NCBI GenBank assembly: GCA_002398565.1
Contig: DGZP01000126.1
Location: forward strand, 4,876-32,736
Direction: 5' to 3'
Length of the DNA: 27,861 nt
DNA from: Proteiniphilum sp. UBA4977
GTDB lineage: Bacteria; Bacteroidota; Bacteroidia; Bacteroidales; Dysgonomonadaceae
The position numbers and the translations under genes are program-made. Under the pieces are notes generated by a model. That model saw nothing but the letters and a program-made list of their open reading frames with translations, did no database searches and was not told the origin of the DNA. How positions within the stretch are numbered: position 1 is the first letter of the stretch; each line of letters begins with the position of its first letter. Below, piece by piece: positions 15,217 to 23,208 of the stretch.

Positions 15217-16296
15217 TTATTTGTTTTCTATCCGGTTTATTGTTTCAAAAAGTTTTCCTGCCATTCTTGCGAAGCCTGTATCGGTGAGATGTATACCGTC
15301 GACGGTTGCTTCCCCATCGTAACCTATCAGGTTATCGCATGCAAGGTAATATATATTTTTATCTCCCTTGCGTTTGATCTTTTCGTATTCTTCTTTTAAC
15401 AGTTTGTTTTTTTCTGTGATTGTTTCGTAGGTTTTTTTATCATAATACGAATGAGGGAAAATGATTGTTTCCACGAAGAGAATCGGAGTACCGGGATTGG
15501 CTTCACGCAATATGTTGAAAAAAGTGTTCGTTTTTTCAGTCAGCTGTGTGGCGTTCACATTTGGAATAAAATCGAGAATAAACATCGATGCATCCCGGCG
15601 AGTTGACATTAATTCAGCGATCTCATAATCGAGCTGCCCGTTTCCGCTGAATCCCAGGTTAATCACTTCTCTATTCAATTTGCGAGTGAGAATGTTGGTA
15701 TACGACATCCCCGGCCTTGAAGCACATCCTCCTTGGGTAATACTGGTTCCGTAAACTATAATGGGATGTGTTGTGTCGGGAAAGGGCAGTGACGGATCCT
15801 CAATGTAGGCAGTGGAGTCTATCCCTATTGACAGGGAGGTGATACCATCATAAAGAGGGAGAAACATCATATACTCCCGTTCCTGTGGCGTCATGTTTGT
15901 GATAATGGTCAGTTCGTTCGTTTTTCCGCCAGGAAGGCCCGCTTTCACTGGCTGCCAGTGATCTCCTTCCCAGGCATAAAGGTCAAGCCCTTTGATTCCT
16001 GTGTCGGTCATGTGGTTCATGCGGTTGTTCTGCAGCAGTTCCCATTTTGCCGAGATGGAGGTGCTGTTGGTCCTGAACCGTATGGCCAGCCCTGAACTGT
16101 TTTTCCCCAGTTGCCATACCGGCGGACGGCAGGTATCTTTTAAATAGGCGGGAAGTCGTTCATAACGTGTTTCAGTCCGTTCCGTTACCTTGCCGATAAG
16201 TTGGAATTGATCTGCATCATAATATACGGTTTGCGCATGTATTTGAGATGTGACTAAATAGAGGATGCCTGCTAAAAACAAATTTACTTTTGTCAT
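15217..16296 (-). CDS. SGNH/GDSL hydrolase with N-terminal GxDLY domain
   Basis: A 359-residue secreted protein with a cleavable signal peptide (MTKVNLFLAGILYLVTSQIH, cut near AQ). Residues about 25-165 form the beta-rich GxDLY domain, named for its motif, seen here as GLDLYAW. The SGNH catalytic domain follows: block I YGTSITQGGCASRPG with the nucleophile Ser in GTSITQG, block II INLGFSGNGQLD, and the C-terminal DGIHLTDTGF with the Asp and His of the triad. Family members are thought to remove acyl groups from carbohydrates, acting in the periplasm. It is distinct from the other SGNH-like gene of the locus (20792-21721), which has lost its block I. It is the first gene after a 282-base gap. 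Confidence 0.9.
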   Translation of the reverse strand: MTKVNLFLAGILYLVTSQIHAQTVYYDADQFQLIGKVTERTETRYERLPAYLKDTCRPPVWQLGKNSSGLAIRFRTNSTSISAKWELLQNNRMNHMTDTGIKGLDLYAWEGDHWQPVKAGLPGGKTNELTIITNMTPQEREYMMFLPLYDGITSLSIGIDSTAYIEDPSLPFPDTTHPIIVYGTSITQGGCASRPGMSYTNILTRKLNREVINLGFSGNGQLDYEIAELMSTRRDASMFILDFIPNVNATQLTEKTNTFFNILREANPGTPILFVETIIFPHSYYDKKTYETITEKNKLLKEEYEKIKRKGDKNIYYLACDNLIGYDGEATVDGIHLTDTGFARMAGKLFETINRIENK

Positions 16297-16578
16297 CTGG
16301 TTATTTTTATTATTTACATTATTGTCAGATGGGATCTTTGATCTGATCTTTAACTATGCCAAATTCATTTCTCCAGTGTGGTTATGCCTGACGATTTTAA
16401 AAACGATCTTCTTGAAAGCTTATTGCTCAGTTTTTCATCGAGATGCGAATATTGTTTTTATATTTCTTCTTCTATTTCAATAATCAATTGTTTTTAAATG
16501 GACTGTTCGCACCTGACGGATTAAAAGAATGGGATATCAGTCTATATGGTTATCAAGTCAAATCTAACAAAACCTTTG
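16297..16578. other. Gene-free gap inside the glycan locus
   Basis: 282 AT-rich bases without a credible reading frame. On the minus strand TAGATTTG at 16566-16559 matches TAnnTTTG, and AACAAA-acc-TTTGTT (16567-16581) could form a small hairpin at the end of the PIG-L gene. Either could mark an internal promoter or a weak terminator, but neither is convincing. Confidence 0.3.
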
Positions 16579-17475
16579 TTATTTGGAGAACATTGGGAAT
16601 AGTTCCCGGATGTCCTGGTCGTTAACGGCACGTCCAAATTCGCAGATTTCAAATGCTTCGATTGTTTTTACTTCTTTTGCCTTATTTCCATACCATTTTT
16701 CAACAACAGGCCGGTCTTTTTCCTTTATCTCTCCCCGTGTCAATACATATTCCTTCAAGATATATTCAATTTTCTCTTCTTGTGTGTCTGGAATAATCTT
16801 GTTACTCCGGTTAATCCAGGGCAACCATTCATATATTTGGGATGCATGAGCATCAATGATACATGCTTTCTCTCTCTCCACCGGTGTAATATCTACTACG
16901 ATATCGGGGTTGGGTTTTTGACGATCAACATAGCGTCCTCTTGTATAGAGAAATAATGGGTTTTCTATCAATACAGGAACCTCTGGTAATATTTTAGGGA
17001 CATTTACCAAGAATGCGGCATCTTGTACCAGTAAAGAGGTGTTCCTGTGATCCGGATGATAGTCATACGAAGGATGTGTGATCACAATGTCGGCTTTCCA
17101 CTCCCGTATCAGTCGTATCACTTCCATGCGGTTTTTTAAATTTGCTTCCAGTTCCCCATCTTCATTATTGATTATCTCGTATTCACAGTTCGTTCGCTTC
17201 TTTACTTCCTGAGCTTCATTATATCTGCGGATAGCTATCTCGTTTTTCGTACCTTCATGATGTCCCTTATTTCCATTTGTAAGAGAGACAAGTTTAACTT
17301 TATATCCTGAGCGCGATAAAAGGATGGCGGTACCGCCGGTTGTCAATTCTGCATCATCGGGGTGGGCACAGATTACAATTACTCTTTTCTCTTTGTTTTT
17401 CGTACCTTCTGCATTCATGTTCATTGAGATTAGTCCTAAAATCAGAATCAAAATTAAATGACTTGTTTTTTTCAT
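16579..17475 (-). CDS. Exported PIG-L family deacetylase
   Basis: A 298-residue protein with a signal peptide (MKKTSHLILILILGLISMNM, cleavage near NAEG). The PIG-L/LmbE zinc-site motif AHPDDAEL begins at residue 37, with His38 and Asp41 as likely ligands and Asp40 as catalytic base. The third zinc ligand is in YHPDHRNT (HPDH at 140-143). The family hydrolyses N-acetyl groups on GlcNAc-containing substrates, e.g. in mycothiol, bacillithiol and GPI biosynthesis, but exported members in glycan loci probably act on oligosaccharides. Placement beside an AGE-type epimerase and GHL10 proteins suggests an N-acetylated glycan as substrate. It is 45 bases after the FAD oxidoreductase gene. Confidence 0.92.
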   Translation of the reverse strand: MKKTSHLILILILGLISMNMNAEGTKNKEKRVIVICAHPDDAELTTGGTAILLSRSGYKVKLVSLTNGNKGHHEGTKNEIAIRRYNEAQEVKKRTNCEYEIINNEDGELEANLKNRMEVIRLIREWKADIVITHPSYDYHPDHRNTSLLVQDAAFLVNVPKILPEVPVLIENPLFLYTRGRYVDRQKPNPDIVVDITPVEREKACIIDAHASQIYEWLPWINRSNKIIPDTQEEKIEYILKEYVLTRGEIKEKDRPVVEKWYGNKAKEVKTIEAFEICEFGRAVNDQDIRELFPMFSK

Positions 17476-17520
17476 CCCCTGTCTATTGTTAATAATGTTT
17501 ATTAGAAGCTTCCTTACGGG

Positions 17521-19233
17521 TTAAGGCCATTTGGTTTCTACACCTTGCTGGTGTAGCATTCGTTGGAAATCGGTCAAAAGCTCCTGCTGTTCTCTGACTG
17601 CCCTGAATGGGACCTTCTCCTTTTTGGAAAAAGCAATCAGTTGTCCCACCGCTTCGCCGATACTCCATTCCACGGGATGCAAACGGTAACATCCGTTGGT
17701 TATATGTGTCGTGCCAATGTTTTTGTTTGCCGGAAGCAGGTTGTTCATGCGTTGAGGCAGTAGTGCTCCCAGGGGTATTTGGAAAGGAAGCGACGGAAAA
17801 TCGACATAGTTGTCTCCACGTGAGCTGGGATGAAGGTCTATATGATAGTATCCAATCCCCACGCTGTCGAAAAATTCTGCTGAACGTTTTCCTTGAATGT
17901 CGCCGGCGACCAATCGTCTGTTTTCCGCTCCCACATGTTCCTCAAGAACGGTAAATTCTGCACGGATTCGTCTTGCTTCCCGGATGTAAGGATATTTAGC
18001 CATGCCATCTTCCGTGCCCATAATATCTCCCCGTAATCTCAGCCCGCGCCATCCGTTGCCACCATCGGGCCTTGGTGCCTCGGTTTGTAGCCAGTAGAAT
18101 AGTGAATGGCTTAGTTGTTTGGCTCTTTTTACATTTCGTTGAAATTCTTTTTCCGGCACATCGATCAGGTTTCCCGGGAAAAAATCGTTTTGAGGCCAGT
18201 TCACAATGGATATATCTCCATCGTAAGTACCCTCCACAAAGTTGTGGCGATTGATGATACGCCTGTAGTTCCAAAGATTGAGCACGCCGTCCAGCTCTTT
18301 TCCTTCCGGATTAAATCCCAGAGTCTTGGATTTCAGTGTTCTTGGGTCTGAGTAGGATAAATCGAGCAACCTTCCCGACCAGGGAGGAGTCAATTCAGGA
18401 ACATATTTTCTCCAGAAATCATACTCCTTGGGAGGATCCTGTACATTGTCTCTTCCGGGTTGATAATCCATTGCAAAGCAGACTGTAAAAGCCTGATTGT
18501 TCATTGGGTCTGCTTTCTCTGGGGCATGTAGTTCTTTGGTATCGTATTTCGATTCTGTACCTGTAATATATTCTGTACCTGTTAATGGAAGCAGGTCGCC
18601 ACATTCCGTTGCATCCACAAAGGAATCACCCGCCAATGCTGTCCGGTCACCCGTCAGTATGTTCACAACCTCTATATTGATTATCCGGTTACCGTTGACT
18701 TCGCTATTCCTAACCTTATGGTTCAGGAGTATCCTCAATTTTCCGGTACTGAGAAACGGTGAGAGCATATCCGTAAGGACGGAAACGGCAACTCTTGGTT
18801 CGTGACAGATTCTGGAGACACTTCCATCACCCGGATTGAGATTTATCCGGCTGCGGGCCGCTTCAGTAAGGGGATAATTGTTCCGGTAATAATCACGTAC
18901 CCTGTTCCTGAATTCCCGGTACGACTGTGGGGCACCGTGAGTTTCAATCCACTGATGTTCATCGGGAGGAACTCCCTGCTGGGACACCTGTCCGCCAATC
19001 CAGTCAGTTTCTTCGGTCATGATCACACTCAACCCATTGCGGCAGCAGGCAAGTGCGGCTGCACAGCCCCCCATTCCTCCACCCAGAATGATGACATCTG
19101 CATGTAGTTCACTCGTTAGCGTCTGTCTTTTCCTTTCGGGGCGATTGTTTATCGGTTGCAATGTCGTGCATCCCTGTATGGCCGCACTGCCACCCAGCAA
19201 AGCCGTATAGGTTAAAAAGTTTCTTCTGTTCAT
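17521..19233 (-). CDS. Exported FAD-dependent oxidoreductase (FAD_oxidored family)
   Basis: A 570-residue protein. MNRRNFLTYTALLGGSAAIQ followed by Gly-Cys gives a twin-arginine motif and a lipobox-like Cys22, pointing to folded export with bound cofactor and lipid anchoring. ADVIILGGGMGGCAAALACC includes the GxGxxG dinucleotide fold (residues 51-56), then TEETDWIGGQVSQQGVP, the FAD-binding pattern of this family. FVDATECGDLLPLTGTEYIT and the C-terminal NIGTTHITNGCYRLHPVEWS, then IGEAVGQLIAF, complete the family. The substrate is unknown; relatives occur widely in Bacteroidota sugar-use loci. A role in oxidising a sugar or released product in the periplasm is inferred from context. The electron acceptor is not apparent. 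Confidence 0.88.
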   Translation of the reverse strand: MNRRNFLTYTALLGGSAAIQGCTTLQPINNRPERKRQTLTSELHADVIILGGGMGGCAAALACCRNGLSVIMTEETDWIGGQVSQQGVPPDEHQWIETHGAPQSYREFRNRVRDYYRNNYPLTEAARSRINLNPGDGSVSRICHEPRVAVSVLTDMLSPFLSTGKLRILLNHKVRNSEVNGNRIINIEVVNILTGDRTALAGDSFVDATECGDLLPLTGTEYITGTESKYDTKELHAPEKADPMNNQAFTVCFAMDYQPGRDNVQDPPKEYDFWRKYVPELTPPWSGRLLDLSYSDPRTLKSKTLGFNPEGKELDGVLNLWNYRRIINRHNFVEGTYDGDISIVNWPQNDFFPGNLIDVPEKEFQRNVKRAKQLSHSLFYWLQTEAPRPDGGNGWRGLRLRGDIMGTEDGMAKYPYIREARRIRAEFTVLEEHVGAENRRLVAGDIQGKRSAEFFDSVGIGYYHIDLHPSSRGDNYVDFPSLPFQIPLGALLPQRMNNLLPANKNIGTTHITNGCYRLHPVEWSIGEAVGQLIAFSKKEKVPFRAVREQQELLTDFQRMLHQQGVETKWP

Positions 19234-19345
19234 AGGTTAAATATTACTTATTTCTTTTTTTGTGATATTCCGGATTAATCTTTGGTTCAATTTAACTTCG
19301 GCAGTTCCCCTTCATTCCTTTATTACCAGAGAGTATTGTTATTGG

Positions 19346-20563
19346 TCATCTTGAATTTTTCGAAGAATAATTAGCAGTACACTTTATTTTTTCTTCATTG
19401 ATACTTTCCATTATTTTCCAGCACTGGTACAGCCCTCTGGGCACGTGGAAACATCCTTTCCATTTTCCTCCTTTCAGGTCGAGCAGCACTTCACCCTGTC
19501 TGTTCAGGTATCCCCACCATTCAGAATATTCGGGGTCTTTAAAATGACTCCAGGTGTAATCGTGCACTTTTTCAAACCATTGAAGACATGTTTCGGATCC
19601 GGTTAGCTGGTAACCTTTCAATAGCGAGATCAGCGTTTCCAGATGTACCCACCACAGTTTCTGATCCCACTCGAGCTGTTGGGGCGGAAATCCCTTGCGG
19701 TCCATGAAATAGAAGATGCCTCCATGCTCTTTGTCCCAGCCATATTCGAGTGTTTTGAGCGTTGTCTCCACTGCTTTCTCAATTAGTTCCGGCCTGTTCA
19801 TCCGTTTTCCCAGGTCCATGATGAACCACATGGCCTCGATGGCATGTCCCGGGTTCATGAGCCTGCCCTCGAATGTATCGGAGAGGGTTCCGTCTTCCTG
19901 TACGTTTTCCACGATCAGGCCTCCCAGTTCGGGACGTAAAAAGACTTCCATCACCTCGTGTATGCACTCTTCCATGGTTTGTTCAAGAAACTCTTTATTG
20001 AGCAGGTGTTCAATCTCAAGCGAAAGGTTGCAGAGGATCATGGGCAGGGAGAAGGATTTCAGGTTCCTCGTTCCTGGAAATGCCTTATTCCATTTACCTT
20101 TCGGATTATCTCTTTTTGAAAGGATGATATCGAACGTTTTCTTTGCAATCTCTGCATACTCATCGTTTCCTGTGGCTTTGCTGAGTTGTCCGAACGCCAT
20201 GGTGGCGAAAGTGTAGGAGAAGATGTTGTAGGGTTCAATGATCGGTTTTCCTTCCCGGGTAAGTGAGAAATACCAGTTCAGGTTGCCATCGTGGCCGAAT
20301 TTTTTCAGGAACTCACCTCCCTGAATAGCACAGTCGAGCCACTCCCGTCGCTTTTCCACGTTATTGTAGAGCATGGAGAACATCCATACCTGGCGCCCTT
20401 GTAGCCAGATGAATTTATCAGTGTCGTAGATGTTTCCCTGTCGGTCGAGACAGGTAAAATAACCCCCATTATTTGGATCCTGCGAATGGGTAAGCCAGAA
20501 AGGAATTACATTATCCAGTAATTCGTTTCTATATTGAAGAGAAAGGCTTTTAAAATCAATCAT
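19346..20563 (-). CDS. AGE family epimerase (N-acyl-glucosamine 2-epimerase-like)
   Basis: A 405-residue cytoplasmic (alpha/alpha)6-barrel protein with no signal peptide. Family motifs are GGYFTCLDRQGN (33-44), KFIWLQGRQVWMFSMLYN (50-67), LMNPGHAIEAMWF (235-247, His240), LWWVHLETLISLLKGY (303-318, His307) and WKGCFHVPRGLY (368-379, His373). These histidines correspond to the catalytic and substrate-site residues of AGE enzymes. The family interconverts GlcNAc and ManNAc or, in other branches, epimerises glucose/mannose or cellobiose ends; which branch this is cannot be settled by eye. The start follows a 228-base AT-rich gap that may contain its own promoter. Confidence 0.93.
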   Translation of the reverse strand: MIDFKSLSLQYRNELLDNVIPFWLTHSQDPNNGGYFTCLDRQGNIYDTDKFIWLQGRQVWMFSMLYNNVEKRREWLDCAIQGGEFLKKFGHDGNLNWYFSLTREGKPIIEPYNIFSYTFATMAFGQLSKATGNDEYAEIAKKTFDIILSKRDNPKGKWNKAFPGTRNLKSFSLPMILCNLSLEIEHLLNKEFLEQTMEECIHEVMEVFLRPELGGLIVENVQEDGTLSDTFEGRLMNPGHAIEAMWFIMDLGKRMNRPELIEKAVETTLKTLEYGWDKEHGGIFYFMDRKGFPPQQLEWDQKLWWVHLETLISLLKGYQLTGSETCLQWFEKVHDYTWSHFKDPEYSEWWGYLNRQGEVLLDLKGGKWKGCFHVPRGLYQCWKIMESINEEKIKCTANYSSKNSR

Positions 20564-20791
20564 AGTTAAATTTTATTTAGTAGTAATCTTGGGGTGATAA
20601 ATTGCCCGTTATATCATATATAAATTAAATAATATGCGAAGTTAAATTTAAATTATTAAATAAAAAAACTTAGTATAAATAAATAATGAAAATATGTTAG
20701 GTTGATTATTTTTTATGTTTATGAAAAGGTTCTGTAATATTGGTTCTTAATATTCGTTGCGATGGATAGATCCAGACATCGTGTAATTGAT
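20564..20791. other. Strongly AT-rich gap splitting the glycan locus
   Basis: 228 bases with no gene. The stretch 20625-20720 is nearly all A and T. No TAnnTTTG box was found on the minus strand. The short dyad CGATG/CATCG spans 20759-20782 (read as GCGATGG...CATCGTG), just after the CE2-like gene, and could terminate weakly. The gap may separate two transcription units. Confidence 0.35.
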
Positions 20792-21721
20792 TTATTTGCC
20801 TTCTTCCACTTGTATTAATTCATTATTTTGATAATCCCAGTTTATTACTGTTGCAATCGGGACAAGCAGCTGTTTCGCAATCTTTAATTGCCCTTTATAG
20901 GATGGGTGCCAGTCGGAACCGAGATCATCGGTTTCGTTGAGAAGGTTATCGGGAAGTCCCGCAAAATAGACCTGTTTGTCTTGTTCTGTGATTTGGCAGT
21001 AGAGGGTAAATTCTTTTACATAGGAAAAACAAGGTTCATCGATCATCGGGCCCACAACACAGAAAACGGGGACATGGCCGTAAACGTACCTAATTTTGGA
21101 AATCAACTCCTTGTATCCTTTCCAAAAAGCAAACTTGTCGGGATGAGGTGTGGTGGAAAAATCGTTGGTACCTAGGTTGATGACGACACAGTCCGGTTTC
21201 CAGGAGCCGGAATCCCATGTTTGTGCCGAATCACTGTCGAGTGTACGGTTAAAACGACCCGGCATGGTGTCGTGTACGTCAGAAACAGATTTCTCATCGC
21301 CGTAATTCCGCACAAGCCCTTTACCGGAGTGGGCTATGAACCGGGTAATGCCCATACTAGCCTCCGTGCGTTTTGTTAACAGCAGATCGTGTGTTTTATT
21401 ACGTTGCAGCGGGTGGATGGTAATGATTGTATCGCGGGGGGTCTGAAAGACGGAGGTCAGCTCTCCATCTATAAACAGATTGAAATGGTTCCCATTGCCT
21501 CCGTTTATCCTGATCCCTATACTTTTACCGGAAAATCGGCATCCAATGGAGATTCCGGGCCAGTCGAAACGGACAGTATCCTTGCTACTCGTATCTATTC
21601 TGCCTGAATAGCGGATATCGGGGTGGTGTGGGGAGATATATTGCCGTGCTTTCATTTCAGAGAAAGAGAACAGGCTACCAAGAATCATTAAAAGGATCAA
21701 TGCTTTTCTCATAATTTTCAT
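20792..21721 (-). CDS. CE2-like SGNH esterase lacking the nucleophile (block I) region
   Basis: A 309-residue secreted protein. The signal peptide lies within MKIMRKALILLMILGSLFSF and the following SEMKA. Residues about 33-125 are the N-terminal jelly roll of carbohydrate esterase family 2 (HPDIRYSGRIDTSSKDTVRF). Later CE2 blocks are intact: IAHSGKGLVRNYGDE (129-143), INLGTNDFS (181-189) and the Asp-x-His triad end GSDWHPSYKGQ. Between ASMGITRF (to 128) and IAHSGKG, however, the roughly 50-60 residues that normally hold the GDSIT nucleophile block are absent, and the total length is short by about that much. Either an in-frame deletion inactivated it or it has a non-catalytic role. It overlaps the phosphoesterase stop by four bases (ATGA); ATG 21712 is an alternative start. 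Confidence 0.82.
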   Translation of the reverse strand: MKIMRKALILLMILGSLFSFSEMKARQYISPHHPDIRYSGRIDTSSKDTVRFDWPGISIGCRFSGKSIGIRINGGNGNHFNLFIDGELTSVFQTPRDTIITIHPLQRNKTHDLLLTKRTEASMGITRFIAHSGKGLVRNYGDEKSVSDVHDTMPGRFNRTLDSDSAQTWDSGSWKPDCVVINLGTNDFSTTPHPDKFAFWKGYKELISKIRYVYGHVPVFCVVGPMIDEPCFSYVKEFTLYCQITEQDKQVYFAGLPDNLLNETDDLGSDWHPSYKGQLKIAKQLLVPIATVINWDYQNNELIQVEEGK

Positions 21722-23187
21722 TGTTGAATAATTTCGGTGTATTTTTGACCAAAGGGATCAGTAGCTACCACGCTGATTTCAGAGTTTTTCTTTTTCGGAC
21801 TTGCCCTGAAAAGGTGATCCGTGTTGACCGGTTCTATCCATTTGAAATCGAGTTTTTCCTTGTCGCTATAAGCTTTTTTTACTTCGGGATCGAGCCCTTC
21901 AAAACGATTCATTTCTCCCATATGTTTCCCATCTTCAAACCATTCTACTTTCCAGTTACGGTCCCAGTTCCAGATGTTGACAACAATATCTGCTCCGTAG
22001 TCGTCAGTTGTGTGGGGTGGATATGCCCTCATCTGATAGTCCCGGTCACGGCCCACACTCTTAAAATACCATTGTACCTCTGTTCCGTCTACCTCATAGA
22101 CACCGTATCCCACGGGGGTGCCGTCCAGGCAATAGTCTCCTTGCCACCATGCGCCGGAAACGGCTCCGGTATTGTGCTCGTACAGGGTTTCAGAATGAAT
22201 CATGTTGCGGTTATAATGCATATGTCCCGTGAGCAGGTGGACCTTGTAGGGTTTCAGCATTTCAAACAGGGAGGAGATATTGATCGTTTGCGTGCCTATG
22301 GTGCGTGAATCGTACTGAAAGGGCTTGACCTCTTCGTCAAGACGGCCGGGGATATGCATGGCCACAAAGAGGGTGGATCCTTCCGGGACATGAGCAAGAT
22401 CCTGTTCCAGCCAGATGAATGTCTTTTCATCGATGTATCCCATATAGAAATAGTCCCTACCCAGGTAAAAAACGTTGTTCAGAACGATGTAGTGCACCGA
22501 TCCCCTGTTGAATGAATAGTGGCCGGGTCCGAACGTCTTTTCATAGCGTTCAGTGGAAGTCTCGGTGGTACGGCCTCCGTATTGCAGGTCATGATTGCCC
22601 GGTATCCGGTAAAATGGTATTCCCGTACGGTTTTGATGCTTAATGTAAAGAGGGTAAAGTTCCGGCTTATCTCCCACCAGATCGCCGCAGTCGACACCCA
22701 GAATATCCCTGTCTGAATAGTTCTCTTTCAGATGCAGCATGTCGTTAACTACTCCTTGATAACGATCGAAGTCATCGTTCTTGAAAAATTGGGGATCGGC
22801 ATGTACCAGAAGGAGATGTTTCTCATCGTCGTATGGATTTTTTTTCAGGAAAAAATCATATCTCTGTTTTTTATCTTTCTCTATTCGTTTAAAAAACTGA
22901 GGTACATTCATCTCCTCTTCCGGCAGAAATCCTGCCGGGGTGGAGATGTAAAGGAACGACGCGTCCTGATGAGGCGTTAGCCTGAAAGACCCGTCTTTGG
23001 CAGTCACCACGCACTGATAGCCGTCGGTCACCACCACGTTGGGCAGGGCACCATCCTCGCTCGTCACCGTTCCCTTCACTATTGCCGGAGAATCACCTGC
23101 CGGCAGATAGGAGGGAAGAAGGAGCAGGATAGATAACATTAGAACAGTAAATCTTGCGTGTTGTAAAATTATTCTGCGCTTTGCCAT
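21718..23187 (-). CDS. Exported calcineurin-like metallophosphoesterase
   Basis: A 489-residue secreted protein (MAKRRIILQHARFTVLMLSI plus LLLLPSYLPAG as signal peptide). Residues about 37-115 are an Ig-like N-terminal domain (IVKGTVTSEDGALPNVVVTD), as in Metallophos_N proteins. The catalytic core shows HADPQF, CGDLVGD, PGNHD, AMHIPG and GHMHYNR, the metal-ligand blocks of the calcineurin fold; the first block is HAD where many relatives have DxH. A C-terminal beta domain (WNWDRNWKVEWFEDGKHM) matches Metallophos_C. Such proteins are frequent in Bacteroidota glycan loci and probably remove phosphate or cleave phosphodiesters on the glycan. It lies 21 bases after the second GHL10 gene and overlaps the CE2-like gene. 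Confidence 0.92.
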   Translation of the reverse strand: MAKRRIILQHARFTVLMLSILLLLPSYLPAGDSPAIVKGTVTSEDGALPNVVVTDGYQCVVTAKDGSFRLTPHQDASFLYISTPAGFLPEEEMNVPQFFKRIEKDKKQRYDFFLKKNPYDDEKHLLLVHADPQFFKNDDFDRYQGVVNDMLHLKENYSDRDILGVDCGDLVGDKPELYPLYIKHQNRTGIPFYRIPGNHDLQYGGRTTETSTERYEKTFGPGHYSFNRGSVHYIVLNNVFYLGRDYFYMGYIDEKTFIWLEQDLAHVPEGSTLFVAMHIPGRLDEEVKPFQYDSRTIGTQTINISSLFEMLKPYKVHLLTGHMHYNRNMIHSETLYEHNTGAVSGAWWQGDYCLDGTPVGYGVYEVDGTEVQWYFKSVGRDRDYQMRAYPPHTTDDYGADIVVNIWNWDRNWKVEWFEDGKHMGEMNRFEGLDPEVKKAYSDKEKLDFKWIEPVNTDHLFRASPKKKNSEISVVATDPFGQKYTEIIQQ

Positions 23188-23208
23188 TTTTTTTGATGAA
23201 CATTTAAC

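Noticed and set aside
12653..20563. Interpretation of the left half of the locus as a sialic acid utilisation (nan) operon
   Set aside because: An AGE epimerase, an MFS porter and an SGNH esterase fit, but there is no neuraminate lyase, sialidase or NanU-like gene in view, so the label would be unsupported.
21721..22308. 195-codon plus-strand frame inside the metallophosphoesterase gene
   Set aside because: It is antisense to a protein with all calcineurin-fold motifs; no start signal or domain supports it.
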